From a virus, in the IMG/VR virus record IMGVR_UViG_3300009154_000046, positions 1 through 64,000 of that record: DNA of 64,000 nt; one strand, written 5' to 3'. The position numbers and the translations under genes are program-made. The notes beneath the pieces were generated by a model that was given only the letters and a program-made list of their open reading frames with translations, did not search any database and had not been told where the DNA came from. Below are positions 32,797 through 40,325 of the stretch, piece after piece. Each line of letters begins with the position of its first letter. Position 1 is the first letter of the stretch.

Positions 32797-32868
32797 TACC
32801 ACCGAGGAGAATCGAACTCCCGTTTGAAGAATGAAAATCTTCCGTCCTAACCGTTAGACGACGGCGGC
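32797..32868 (-). tRNA. tRNA-Glu (TTC)
   Basis: Canonical cloverleaf: acceptor GCCGCCG/CGGTGGT with two G-U pairs, D arm GTC TAACGGTTAG GAC, anticodon arm GAAGA TTTTCAT TCTTC giving anticodon TTC, T arm GGGAG TTCGATT CTCCT. CCA is not encoded. Reads GAA codons, the major Glu codon in this AT-rich genome. Confidence 0.9.
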
Positions 32869-32872
32869 ATTG

Positions 32873-33271
32873 TTATAAATTCTCTTTAATGTATTTATGT
32901 ACCTTTGCCATATTCTTATCACACTCATAATCATATCCACCCGTACTAAATAGTTTGCCTTTACCCTCGTACATTCTATACCACAATGCTTGTCTTTCAG
33001 ATTTTTCCAACCTAAACTGGCCTTCAAATCCATAGCACGAACAATGTGAGCCATGCATTTCATATAATTTACCTTTATTATCTTTGAATAAAAAGAATGA
33101 AGTGGAATCACATCCCCACGACCCTACTGATTCGTATGCCACTAAAATTTCTAAATCTTGCAAAGCCTTTGTTATTTCATCAACATCCACACCTTCACCG
33201 GAGTATTTTAATTCCAAATGCTGCTTGATTTGTAATTCAGTCATTGCTTTTAAATCTTCTAATGCTAACAT
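32873..33271 (-). CDS. Conserved phage hypothetical protein
   Basis: 132 residues. The segment YESVGSWGCDSTSFFLFKD...GKLYEMHGSHCSCYGFEGQ is a pattern I recognise in hypothetical proteins of large phages; the Cys/His cluster (GSHCSCYG) may bind metal. It sits between tRNA genes. Confidence 0.65.
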   Translation of the reverse strand: MLALEDLKAMTELQIKQHLELKYSGEGVDVDEITKALQDLEILVAYESVGSWGCDSTSFFLFKDNKGKLYEMHGSHCSCYGFEGQFRLEKSERQALWYRMYEGKGKLFSTGGYDYECDKNMAKVHKYIKENL

Positions 33272-33290
33272 AGTATGTAATTTTAAGTAA

Positions 33291-33321
33291 CAAAAAACCC
33301 CAAACTCATGTTCGGGGGGTT
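33291..33321 (-). terminator. Intrinsic terminator after tRNA-Gly
   Basis: AACCCC...GGGGTT hairpin (33296-33321) followed by TTTTTT on the transcribed strand. Ends the transcript carrying the large RNA and tRNA-Gly. Confidence 0.75.
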
Positions 33322-33333
33322 CTTCATATTATG

Positions 33334-33404
33334 AGCGGGACCAAAGAATCGAACTTCATCCTGCAGCCTGGAGGGCTGCTGTGCTACCATTACACTAATT
33401 CCGC
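33334..33404 (-). tRNA. tRNA-Gly (TCC) with C33
   Basis: GCGGAAT/GTCCCGC acceptor (one A-C mismatch), D arm GTG TAATGGTAG CAC, anticodon stem GCAGC/GCTGC with loop CCTCCAG and T arm TGAAG TTCGATT CTTTG. The body matches bacterial tRNA-Gly(UCC), but position 33 is C, not the near-universal U. It may still decode GGA, or serve another purpose. Confidence 0.75.
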
Positions 33405-33409
33405 TTATA

Positions 33410-34298
33410 AACCATGAGATTATTGGTTTGGGTGTACCATCTTTGGAAGGGTTATTGTTTTCCTTCGTATCCACTTCCTTTTGAGAAGTATCAGTACAGT
33501 GTCGGTCCGTAATGCGAACCACTCATAAAGTCATAAACTACTCTCTAACTAATCTGCTTCTTCAAGTCTGCCGACCTGATTAACACTTGCGGCGTTAGAA
33601 GTTTTTCATTAGAATCACAGACCACTTGCGGTGGTATCGTGGCAACGAACAACTCGTTACTATGTAGACACCTTTCGTCTATAACTGGCAAACACTTTTG
33701 CTTTATGATTATTTTTTGAATAAAAAAAAGTTGTTGTGGTTTGTAGATTGATTCAGGTAGCGGTCTGCCACTAGCTCTCTCACCTTTTGAGTCAGAGAAT
33801 ACTAAACTACCCGATGCAATATCCCTATTGCCATATTTTGAGTCATCTTCATACAAATATGTTGGTACATAAAATGTAAGGATAGTAACAGCACCACCTG
33901 TACACAGTCTTATCTAGCGTCCTTTCGGATAGATTGATGTTAAGACCACTCTGATATTGAGTAACGAAATGATACGAAGGGATTAAGTTCGTATTTCTCA
34001 CATATACTCTATGAGTTATTCCTATTGCTCTTCCGAGCTCAATTAGAGTATCTACTTACCCTAATCATTCAAACTTTTCTGTTACAGTGTCACCCTCACA
34101 TACAGAGCTCAAACAGTATCTCACTTGTCTACATGCGTTCCAACCTTACAGGGTTGAAACTGCAGAATGCTTAACCAAACATTCCACTTTATCCTACTTT
34201 CGTAGTTTATCTAAAACCGAGCATAGACACCCGTCGTTAATTGTGTAAGACGAACTTACTATATTAACAATATCTTTATAATCAAAGAACTTTCTTTG
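33410..34298 (-). ncRNA. Candidate large ornate RNA (GOLLD/ROOL-like)
   Basis: About 0.9 kb between promoter 34305-34336 and tRNA-Gly. It is full of local hairpins on the minus strand, many with GNRA loops: CTAC GAAA GTAG (34194-34205), GCTC GGAA GAGC (34027-34038) inside ATACTCT/AGAGTAT, GTCTTA...TCC GAAA GGA...TAAGAC (33907-33952), ATACGAA/TTCGTAT (33972-33994), ACCAC CGCAA GTGGT (33621-33635), AACGC CGCAA GTGTT (33582-33596), CAACC/GGTTG (34141-34156), TAGAC/GTCTA (33663-33681). Large ornate RNAs next to tRNAs are known from phages; assignment to a named class is not possible by eye. Confidence 0.6.
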
Positions 34299-34304
34299 TT
34301 TAAT

Positions 34305-34336
34305 TAAAGATACGATAAATTTTTCATTCTACCAAA
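34305..34336 (-). promoter_or_regulatory. Promoter of the large RNA
   Basis: TATCTTTA at 34312-34305, TTTGG at 34336, spacer 20 nt. Predicted start near 34298, just before a CAAAGAA/TTCTTTG hairpin. Confidence 0.75.
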
Positions 34337-34357
34337 TCTTTTTTAATCTTTTTTTTT

Positions 34358-34470
34358 AAACTGATTAATGATAACCGGCTTTATAGTATCGTTTCACTCT
34401 CAAGATACTAATGTTTATAGAGTCACACATTCGGTTTTATTAGATGTTGGCTTCAACCATTCATCAGTTT
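34358..34470 (-). ncRNA. Independently promoted ~113-nt structured RNA
   Basis: The predicted transcription start (~34470) coincides with the first base of a closing helix AAACTGAT/ATCAGTTT that spans 34470 to 34358. Inside are AACCG/CGGTT and a 7-bp TAGTATC/GATACTA hairpin. No ORF. A compact, closed RNA with its own promoter; class unknown to me. Confidence 0.6.
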
Positions 34471-34476
34471 GTTTGT

Positions 34477-34508
34477 TAAAGATACGATAAATTTTTTAAT
34501 CTACCAAA
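34477..34508 (-). promoter_or_regulatory. Promoter of the 113-nt RNA
   Basis: TATCTTTA at 34484-34477, TTTGG at 34508, spacer 20 nt; nearly identical in sequence to the promoters at 34305 and 34754. Confidence 0.75.
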
Positions 34509-34515
34509 TCTTTTT

Positions 34516-34731
34516 TTAAATTGTTTTTGTATTCGGTATATCCGTAGTATATGTAGATCCGCCAGCTATTGTTCTATTGCCTGTACCTGTATATGTAAAC
34601 ATTGTAGGCTTTATACCATCCTCAACAATATCATCTAATACCTTCGTAAGTTCATTTTTAACTTTTAAAGGTAACTCATTACTACCAGCTATATAACCTC
34701 TTAACCAATTTGTAAAATCTTTTGATGTCAT
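34516..34731 (-). CDS. Small hypothetical protein
   Basis: 71 residues: helical first half (KDFTNWLRGYIAGSNELPLKV, the pattern FxxWLxGF common in small phage proteins), then a Thr/Gly-rich tail. It has its own promoter 16 bp upstream of the ATG and lies between RNA genes. Confidence 0.65.
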   Translation of the reverse strand: MTSKDFTNWLRGYIAGSNELPLKVKNELTKVLDDIVEDGIKPTMFTYTGTGNRTIAGGSTYTTDIPNTKTI

Positions 34732-34753
34732 ACTTATTATTTCTTTGATATAT

Positions 34754-34785
34754 TAAAGATACGATAAATTTTTCATTCTACCAAA
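34754..34785 (-). promoter_or_regulatory. Promoter of 34516-34731 gene
   Basis: TATCTTTA at 34761-34754, TTTGG at 34785, spacer 20 nt. Confidence 0.75.
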
Positions 34786-34811
34786 TCTTTTTTATTTTTT
34801 TAACTTAATTA

Positions 34812-34850
34812 AGTTTGTCATAGTATATGCTATTATACATATGACAAACT
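34812..34850. terminator. Strong hairpin 3' of tmRNA
   Basis: AGTTTGTCATA / TATGACAAACT (11 bp, perfect) extended by GTAT/ATAC. There is no clear U-tract after it, so it may be a processing or stability element rather than a classic intrinsic terminator. Confidence 0.5.
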
Positions 34851-34865
34851 CAAAAAAGTTGACGG

Positions 34866-35413
34866 TGGAGATGACGGGACTCGAACCCGTGTCTTGATAT
34901 GGAATTGCAACACCAACGTCTCACACGCTTAGCTACTCTGTTCTACACAGAAGCAGGAGGTAAATCTAGGGTGGAATGCTTATCACAGCAGCAAACGTAC
35001 TAAACGTTCCCTTGATTAGTAATGGGACTATATTGGTTAAATACAGTAGATCCACCACTTAGTTGATTCGGGTTCAACCAAGAAAACCTTTAGAGATCGC
35101 CTACCAAAGGTAAATGATTAACTCAACCGCCCCGATTACACACATTCTTGACGGGGATCATTCCAACATTGTGACCACTTTACGGTAGTTGGATATGCAC
35201 TTTTGTAACTATTCTGTTCCAAGGTCAGTTACCAACCTGAAGACTACGCTGCTACAGCAAATGACTCGAAAGCCATGTTGATGATAGATGCACCGATTTC
35301 TTGACGAGATGTTTTTTCTGCGTTTATTGTTTTACAAGTATTTAAGGACATTCATGCTTTGTCCGCGTGTGGTGCTACCCTTCTGCATACCAATCAAATG
35401 CCAGGACATCCCC
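34866..35413 (-). ncRNA. ssrA: Transfer-messenger RNA (phage-encoded)
   Basis: 548 nt. The 5' end GGGGATG pairs with 3' CATCTCC, including G3-U70, the alanine identity element; T arm ACGGG TTCGAGT CCCGT precedes it. The tag reading frame (35321 to 35244) begins at GCA (AEKTSRQEIG...) and ends ESFAVAA-stop, 25 residues with the hydrophobic, Ala-rich terminus recognised by ClpXP-type proteases. tmRNA rescues stalled ribosomes; known bacterial tags are usually ~8-35 residues. No smpB gene is seen here, so host SmpB would be needed. Confidence 0.92.
35244..35321 (-). other. tmRNA tag reading frame
   Basis: 25 sense codons and TAG within the tmRNA; begins GCA GAA AAA ACA and ends GCT GTA GCA GCG TAG, encoding a C-terminal FAVAA. 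No start codon, as expected for a resume frame. Confidence 0.85.
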
Positions 35414-35426
35414 ATATTATTTCAGT

Positions 35427-35554
35427 AGTCAGTACAGGATTTGAACCTGTATGAGTTTTGCTTGCGCCTACATGACTTTAACTCAAAAAGTTCTCTTCTT
35501 ATTTAATGATGGAAGGTCACCATCGTTTGCGTCTACCAATTCCGCCAACTGACT
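35427..35554 (-). tRNA. tRNA-Leu-like RNA 3 with ~40-nt expanded middle
   Basis: 128 nt. Acceptor AGTCAGT/ACTGACT, Leu-type D arm GCGGAATTGGTAGACGC and T arm ACAGG TTCAAAT CCTGT are all intact. Where an anticodon arm is expected there is GATGG TGACCTT CCATC (loop lacks U33), followed by a long arm GAGTT...AACTC holding a GC-GCAA-GC hairpin. No Leu anticodon can be placed. It immediately precedes the tmRNA in the same direction. Confidence 0.6.
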
Positions 35555-35640
35555 ATCCTTAAAAGGTAATGGAAGTTCCTCGACCTCTCCCTAAGTTCAG
35601 TATCTTTGTGCCCTGCCCTTTGTTTTATACCTCTTCGTTA

Positions 35641-35805
35641 TTATATTTCATCTACTTTAAGGTATCCCTTTGCTAGTGTTATAATACCGGTTATTATAAA
35701 TAGTACTCTAAGAAACGTTACTGGTTTATCCATAGCATGTATCACGGTAAATGAACCCAATGTTATTTGCAACATGCCCCATATAAATCTTAGTAGTAAT
35801 CTCAT
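35641..35805 (-). CDS. Small membrane protein (54 aa)
   Basis: Hand-read: ATG 35805, TAA 35641-35643. MRLLLRFIWGMLQITLGSFTV and LRVLFIITGIITLAKGY are two hydrophobic segments. Same operon as 35844-36023. Confidence 0.55.
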   Translation of the reverse strand: MRLLLRFIWGMLQITLGSFTVIHAMDKPVTFLRVLFIITGIITLAKGYLKVDEI

Positions 35806-35843
35806 AATTTGTTGATTTCTTTATTATACCTTTGTTATTAGTT

Positions 35844-36023
35844 CTAATTATTATCTCCAAGAAATGCATGATGTATAGGAGTCCACAAACAATATACCCC
35901 AACACCTTCCAAAAAGGTTAAATGTGGTAATATATTAGAAAATAACGTTGTCAAATATGATATTAGTAATCCAATTATGCAACTTACTATTGTTATATTA
36001 AGTATTAACTTAAATTTTTTCAT
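35844..36023 (-). CDS. Small membrane protein (59 aa)
   Basis: Hand-read: ATG 36023, TAG 35844-35846. MKKFKLILNITIVSCIIGLL then ISYLTTLFSNILPHLTFLEG; one or two membrane segments. It lies 18 nt after the start predicted for promoter 36047-36078, leading the tRNA-like/tmRNA transcript. Confidence 0.6.
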   Translation of the reverse strand: MKKFKLILNITIVSCIIGLLISYLTTLFSNILPHLTFLEGVGVYCLWTPIHHAFLGDNN

Positions 36024-36046
36024 AACTATTTTGTTTTATTATATAT

Positions 36047-36078
36047 CAAATATACGAAAAGTTTTTGGATTTTCCAAA
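36047..36078 (-). promoter_or_regulatory. Promoter of membrane-protein/tmRNA unit
   Basis: TATATTTG at 36054-36047, TTTGG at 36078, 20-nt spacer: a full consensus Bacteroidota promoter. Confidence 0.75.
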
Positions 36079-36079
36079 T

Positions 36080-36631
36080 TTATGGTAAAACCCCAAGCAT
36101 TCCTCTCCACTTAGCTCCTATTGAGATACAATTCCACATTTCGTTAGCATTTATTGTATCTAACGAATTACCAGTTCCACTACGCAGTGGTGCCCATCCA
36201 TTTTCATTATTTATACTAACAGGTTGCTCAGTAGTATTAACTATGATTATTGTTCCGCCATTATTAGTCTCTGGGTTTGGAAATGCAATTCGTCCATTTG
36301 GGTTTACTATCTCAAATATCCCGCTATATGGTATATCATAATATACAATATCGCTTAAATTTAGTGTTGTTGTATAGTATGGTACTATACTTCCCAATTC
36401 AACTTCTAAATGTTTATTTATTTTAACTTTTTGATTATTATCATCGACTGTTAGTTTAGTTCCGTTATAATTTTGATTGTAATCACCTATAATTGTCTGC
36501 TGGCTGGTGTATGAGCCAAGTACAATTGATATAGGATTACCTAAACCATCCGCAAATTCTGACCCACTAACTTGTACGAGTCTTCCGTATGTTTCATCTA
36601 TGTATGAGCCTGATAATGTTGGTATTGCCAT
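36080..36631 (-). CDS. Probable virion/appendage protein
   Basis: 183 residues, beta-rich, Gly/Asn/Thr-rich with no Cys except one; VSINNENGWAPLRSGTGNSLDTINANEMWNCISIG resembles the C-terminal beta structures of tail or baseplate appendage proteins (interaction with 'contents' like NTTEQPVSI). Located next to other probable structural genes. Moderate confidence. Confidence 0.5.
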   Translation of the reverse strand: MAIPTLSGSYIDETYGRLVQVSGSEFADGLGNPISIVLGSYTSQQTIIGDYNQNYNGTKLTVDDNNQKVKINKHLEVELGSIVPYYTTTLNLSDIVYYDIPYSGIFEIVNPNGRIAFPNPETNNGGTIIIVNTTEQPVSINNENGWAPLRSGTGNSLDTINANEMWNCISIGAKWRGMLGVLP

Positions 36632-36645
36632 AATTTAATCATAAC

Positions 36646-37209
36646 TTATTTTAATAATTGCTTAAGAACATTTGTCCTTTGTAAACCACTTTTATCACAA
36701 AATTCGTTAAAAACCCTTCTATTCCTTTCGCTTGACATAGCCATCTTTAAACTTTCTGCGCTTCCATTGTATAATGTGTTATCTTCAAGATAATTTTTTA
36801 TTTCACTTATTGAAGATTTTTTTTCTATCTTCTTTACGGGTTTTAATTGTTGTTTTGGAATATCCACAACTACTTCCACCATTGTTTTTTTAGTAGTTGA
36901 ATCGTTCTGTATTACTTCGACAGTCACACCTTTCGATTCTTCTAACTCATATGTACTTTCGTATGGTACAAATAGTGTATCATCTGCAATGACCTCTAAT
37001 CTAATCTTACCACTTTCCATTAAGTTACTAAAAGTTTTTAACTTTCCCAAATTTACTCTACAACGAGTTCCTTCTATATTCCCTTTAAATGAATATTCGC
37101 ATCCAGTTCCTTCTAAAAATAGTCTAACTTTTGCCGTTTTTTCACTAGCTCCAACGAGTTTAATCTCACATTGAAATTCGTTATTTTTATCCTTTAATAA
37201 TTTGTACAT
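36646..37209 (-). CDS. Probable structural protein
   Basis: 187 residues: a beta domain (CEIKLVGASEKTAKVRLFLEG; KIRLEVIADDTLFVPYES) linked by a charged Lys/Glu segment to a helical C-terminus. The first part resembles small Ig-like domains used in T4-like virions. Overlaps the upstream gene by 23 bp. Confidence 0.5.
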   Translation of the reverse strand: MYKLLKDKNNEFQCEIKLVGASEKTAKVRLFLEGTGCEYSFKGNIEGTRCRVNLGKLKTFSNLMESGKIRLEVIADDTLFVPYESTYELEESKGVTVEVIQNDSTTKKTMVEVVVDIPKQQLKPVKKIEKKSSISEIKNYLEDNTLYNGSAESLKMAMSSERNRRVFNEFCDKSGLQRTNVLKQLLK

Positions 37210-37579
37210 CGCTTAATATTATTTGTGTTTTTAATGATTCTTCTATTTTATTACGAATATCGGAAAGTAATTGAGTAGATATATCATCATTGACTTCCTT
37301 TTCAATCATACTCTTGTTATCTCCACAAATAAATATCAATTTTATTTTTCTTTTTACTTTTTTCTTCTCGTAGTCTTCAACAATACCACCACCACCATTA
37401 GATACTGGTTCTATTACAACATCAACAGTAAATACATTATTCCACAATACACTACCACCAATTGATACTGTTATACCATACTCGTCTAACAAATATTTCT
37501 TATATGCATCTCCTAACTTAAAATCACTCCAAAGATAGTGTGCAGTATTCCAATTTATTTTATGTATTGTTTTTGACAT
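37187..37579 (-). CDS. Hypothetical protein
   Basis: 130 residues. Contains a GNGGGGIVED Gly run and a Lys-rich strand region (KKKVKRKIKLIFICG), then a helix. Probably part of the structural run; not recognised. Confidence 0.5.
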   Translation of the reverse strand: MSKTIHKINWNTAHYLWSDFKLGDAYKKYLLDEYGITVSIGGSVLWNNVFTVDVVIEPVSNGGGGIVEDYEKKKVKRKIKLIFICGDNKSMIEKEVNDDISTQLLSDIRNKIEESLKTQIILSDVQIIKG

Positions 37580-38037
37580 AATTCATCTTTATCTATTATA
37601 AGTATACTATTGCCATTTGAGTCCAAAAATACTTCTTTAATAGGTAAAACCCTATGTATGTATTTTATTGCTATTTTATTCTTTCGCTCATCGTTTACAA
37701 ACATTCCATCATTTGCAGGCTTTCCACCAAACAATTTAATGTGTGGAACTTCGCCATTTACTTTTGGAACTAATTTATATAATGATGCCAAATAGCATTG
37801 AGAAAGTATATTATATAAAGTAAATGCATTCTTTATAGATACCTGCTCATACTGATATTCTTCTGTCTTATACAACAACTGAATTTCATATCCACCATTA
37901 GTTTCATCTACTCTATAATTAATTTCAGCATTATAGGTATAACCTGCTAATCCGAATCGGTATATATCACACCCAAAATATTTTTCACCATCATTAAAAA
38001 ATTCAAATATTAATTCAAATGGCTTATCATTTTCCAT
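37555..38037 (-). CDS. Hypothetical protein
   Basis: 160 residues from ATG 38037; the TTG at 38052 lies inside the promoter. Acidic alpha/beta (FEFFNDGEKYFGCDIYRF; YQYEQVSIKNAF). The start codon is 4 nt after the -7 box, so the message is probably leaderless. Confidence 0.55.
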   Translation of the reverse strand: MENDKPFELIFEFFNDGEKYFGCDIYRFGLAGYTYNAEINYRVDETNGGYEIQLLYKTEEYQYEQVSIKNAFTLYNILSQCYLASLYKLVPKVNGEVPHIKLFGGKPANDGMFVNDERKNKIAIKYIHRVLPIKEVFLDSNGNSILIIDKDELCQKQYIK

Positions 38038-38041
38038 ATTA

Positions 38042-38073
38042 CGAATATACAAAAACTTTTTGAATATACCAAA
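38042..38073 (-). promoter_or_regulatory. Promoter, leaderless type
   Basis: TATATTCG at 38049-38042, TTTGG at 38073, spacer 20 nt; ATG follows 4 nt after the -7 box. Confidence 0.7.
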
Positions 38074-38074
38074 T

Positions 38075-38101
38075 AAAAAAACCCAACCTTACGGGATTGG
38101 G
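38075..38101 (-). terminator. Intrinsic terminator after endolysin
   Basis: CCCAA TCCCGTAAGG TTGGG (38101-38082) followed by TTTTTTT on the transcribed strand, 38 bp past the endolysin stop; it abuts the next promoter. Confidence 0.85.
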
Positions 38102-38139
38102 CTATGGTCTATTGTCCTAAAGGTAGCACTTTAGTATTT

Positions 38140-38730
38140 TTATGCTAATAAAGCATGATATTCTTTGAAATGTTTTAATCTGTCTGGTAATCCGATTGTA
38201 CCACCATTTACACATTTAGTTACTGCTGTTACAGCCGCATCCGATGCATCGGTGCATTTAGGTAAACATCGTGTGAAAAACCAAGCTGCTGATGCTAATG
38301 GGTATTTAGTTGCTACTAAATCTGGATTAGCAATACAATCTTCTCCGATTGATTTTGAAAAAGCTTCGTAGTTTTGTTTGCCGGTTAATTGTATATATCC
38401 TCTACCATGAAACTTCCATCCATCACCCGTTGCTTCTACACCATTACCCATTCTACCACCATAAATTCTATTAGCGATTTTTTGTGGTTGTCTTTCATAT
38501 TGCTTGGCTAATGCTTCATTTGGAAAATACTTTTTAAATAATCCTAACAATCCCTTTGCACCATAGTTAAGATTTTCTTGTGTTAATTTAAAACCACCAC
38601 TTTCGTGTCCACATTGTGATAAGAAATGTGCTAATTTTAATGCAGTGTCAATTTTGAATTTGGTCATAACTTCAGGTATCTGAGCTATAACACTGTCAGG
38701 AATGTGTCCTTTGAGTTTTTGTAAGTCCAT
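38140..38730 (-). CDS. Endolysin, GH19 chitinase-like
   Basis: 196 residues. Glycoside hydrolase family 19 features: FLSQCGHESGGFKLTQENLNY with catalytic Glu near residue 43, RIYGGRMGNG, GWKFHGRGYIQLTG, ASAAWFF and CVNGGTIGLPDR. In phages this fold cleaves peptidoglycan for host lysis. No signal peptide is seen, so export would rely on a holin; several small membrane proteins lie directly upstream. Confidence 0.9.
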   Translation of the reverse strand: MDLQKLKGHIPDSVIAQIPEVMTKFKIDTALKLAHFLSQCGHESGGFKLTQENLNYGAKGLLGLFKKYFPNEALAKQYERQPQKIANRIYGGRMGNGVEATGDGWKFHGRGYIQLTGKQNYEAFSKSIGEDCIANPDLVATKYPLASAAWFFTRCLPKCTDASDAAVTAVTKCVNGGTIGLPDRLKHFKEYHALLA

Positions 38731-38751
38731 ATTTTATTGGTTTTGTATTTA

Positions 38752-39189
38752 TTAAAAGTCTTTATTAATTCCAAATGAAAAACTATTCGTTGTAAGTCCA
38801 AATGCACTTTGAGCTCCGTAAGTTATCACTATTGATTTATTCTTTGGTAATTTAATACTATAATTAAAATCATATTCCAATGTAATATCATTATAGTTGT
38901 AAAAATATCCGGCACACAATGTAATTGAAAAGTTTGAATTTGGTATTGGCAATCCAACTACAAAGTCCGTATATATATTATCTACATTTAAAGAATATAT
39001 TCCCGTTCTAAGTCCGATTGATACATCTTTATTCAAATACTTTCCAACTTCAACACATCCACCTATTAGGTTTTTAGTATCTGATAATTGCGTATCAAAT
39101 GCTATACTTGGTCCAATATAAGTATAATATTTTTGTGAGTAAGCTACTGAACTTATTAATAAAAATATTGCTAATATTAATTTTTTCAT
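38752..39189 (-). CDS. Secreted outer-membrane beta-barrel-like protein
   Basis: 145 residues. MKKLILAIFLLISSVAYSQ is a signal peptide with cleavage at A-Y-S-Q; the mature part has alternating strands (YYTYIGPSIAF, VSIGLRTGIY, FSITLCAGYFY) and ends in a strand with terminal Phe (FGINKDF), the signature recognised by the BAM complex. Next to lysis genes; may modify the host outer membrane. Confidence 0.65.
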   Translation of the reverse strand: MKKLILAIFLLISSVAYSQKYYTYIGPSIAFDTQLSDTKNLIGGCVEVGKYLNKDVSIGLRTGIYSLNVDNIYTDFVVGLPIPNSNFSITLCAGYFYNYNDITLEYDFNYSIKLPKNKSIVITYGAQSAFGLTTNSFSFGINKDF

Positions 39190-39195
39190 TTTTAA

Positions 39196-39594
39196 TTATT
39201 TTTTTTGATGTGATTCAAGAACACTTAAACGTGCTTTAATATCTGCCCTTTCTTGCATTGCATTGATTTGAACTGATGTAATCTTGTCAGAAATCTCCAT
39301 TTTCATGTCCGCCCTTGCTTGTGCCGCAGCTGCTCTAAGAGTTTCCAATTCAATAGTAGTTCCTTGAGGTGGAATTGCTTTATTCTCAGCATTAACAACG
39401 ATATTAACTTTATTTTGTAGTACTGTTACCTTATCACTTAATTCATTTACTTGAGTAAGTAGCCAACCTATTGCTGATACGCATACCGGAAATAAAATAA
39501 ATACTAATTTTTCTACTAATTCCGATTTACCTTTATCAATAGCGATTGTTTTTTCTAATTCTAATGTTTTTTCTTCGTGCTTTGTTGCTGACAT
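39196..39594 (-). CDS. Membrane protein with coiled coil
   Basis: 132 residues. One membrane segment at ~30-47 (LVFILFPVCVSAIGWLL) followed by heptad-like coiled coils to the C-terminus (KVTVLQNKVNIV; RADIKARLSVLESH). Topology fits an i-spanin-like or holin-associated protein in the lysis region (inference). Confidence 0.6.
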   Translation of the reverse strand: MSATKHEEKTLELEKTIAIDKGKSELVEKLVFILFPVCVSAIGWLLTQVNELSDKVTVLQNKVNIVVNAENKAIPPQGTTIELETLRAAAAQARADMKMEISDKITSVQINAMQERADIKARLSVLESHQKK

Positions 39595-39595
39595 G

Positions 39596-40324
39596 TTACT
39601 TTTTATTTGTTGGTTTTTTAATAGGTTTTTTATTAGTAACTGGGTTTTTAGTTGCTGTTTTCTTTTTTGTAACCGTCTTTTTGGTTGCTTTCTTTACTGG
39701 TTGTTTTTCCCTCCTATCTCTAATAATTGAGTATATGATTGAACCGGCTAACATTACTGCTAATGCCAATGCTCCAACCATAAAATTATCAAATGTTGCT
39801 ATTAGTGATAACATTTTTACAGTCTCTTCTTGTCCAACTCTAGTTTGCAAATCAGTTAACCAGTTTACTTTATTTGTAATCGATGGTATTGATTCTTTAA
39901 TGTGACTTTCATCTAATAGTTTTTGTGCTGCGATTTTATCTGATACTGCTAAATCGAATAGTGCATCAATTTTCTTATCAAGTTCTTGCATTTCTTTATC
40001 GGCCAAATGCGCAACCGAATCTTCTTCCGGTACCAAATATGTAGCAAGATATGATTTCCAATCTTTTCCCGTACTTTCTCTTGCTTTTAGTATATCAGCT
40101 TTATGAGCAAGTAAAGTATCTATATTACTTATATTGGCTGAGAACGCATCATCAATATATGTGCCATAATAATCAAATCTATGCGATAGGAGTGGGCCGG
40201 GTTTTAATCGGTCTTCAAGTATTGTAGTTGCCGATGCGTGTATTTTACCATCAACATATTTACCAAAAGATGCTACAGCAACTATGATTGCCGTAAGAAT
40301 AATCATTATTGTAGAACTTTTCAT
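39596..40324 (-). CDS. Two-helix membrane protein with Lys/Thr-rich tail
   Basis: 242 residues. Hydrophobic segments at ~6-20 (IMIILTAIIVAVASF) and ~185-205 (GALALAVMLAGSIIYSII), a helical periplasmic-type region between, and a C-terminal tail of KKATKKTVTKKK-type units. Adjacent to the holin-like gene, 2 bp apart. Confidence 0.6.
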   Translation of the reverse strand: MKSSTIMIILTAIIVAVASFGKYVDGKIHASATTILEDRLKPGPLLSHRFDYYGTYIDDAFSANISNIDTLLAHKADILKARESTGKDWKSYLATYLVPEEDSVAHLADKEMQELDKKIDALFDLAVSDKIAAQKLLDESHIKESIPSITNKVNWLTDLQTRVGQEETVKMLSLIATFDNFMVGALALAVMLAGSIIYSIIRDRREKQPVKKATKKTVTKKKTATKNPVTNKKPIKKPTNKK

Positions 40325-40325
40325 A

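Noticed and set aside
32854-33111. 85-residue ORF overlapping 32873-33271
   Set aside because: Runs into tRNA-Glu and lies in the shadow frame of a better ORF.
33283-33522. 79-residue minus-strand ORF
   Set aside because: Runs through tRNA-Gly and the terminator, so it is not a gene.
33545-33856. 103-residue minus-strand ORF with protein-like composition
   Set aside because: It lies entirely within the candidate large RNA and overlaps three GNRA-type hairpins; its start has none of the A-rich context of real genes here. Not excluded completely.
35606-35815. Plus-strand ORF of 69 residues
   Set aside because: Antisense to a small membrane-protein gene that sits in the minus-strand operon.
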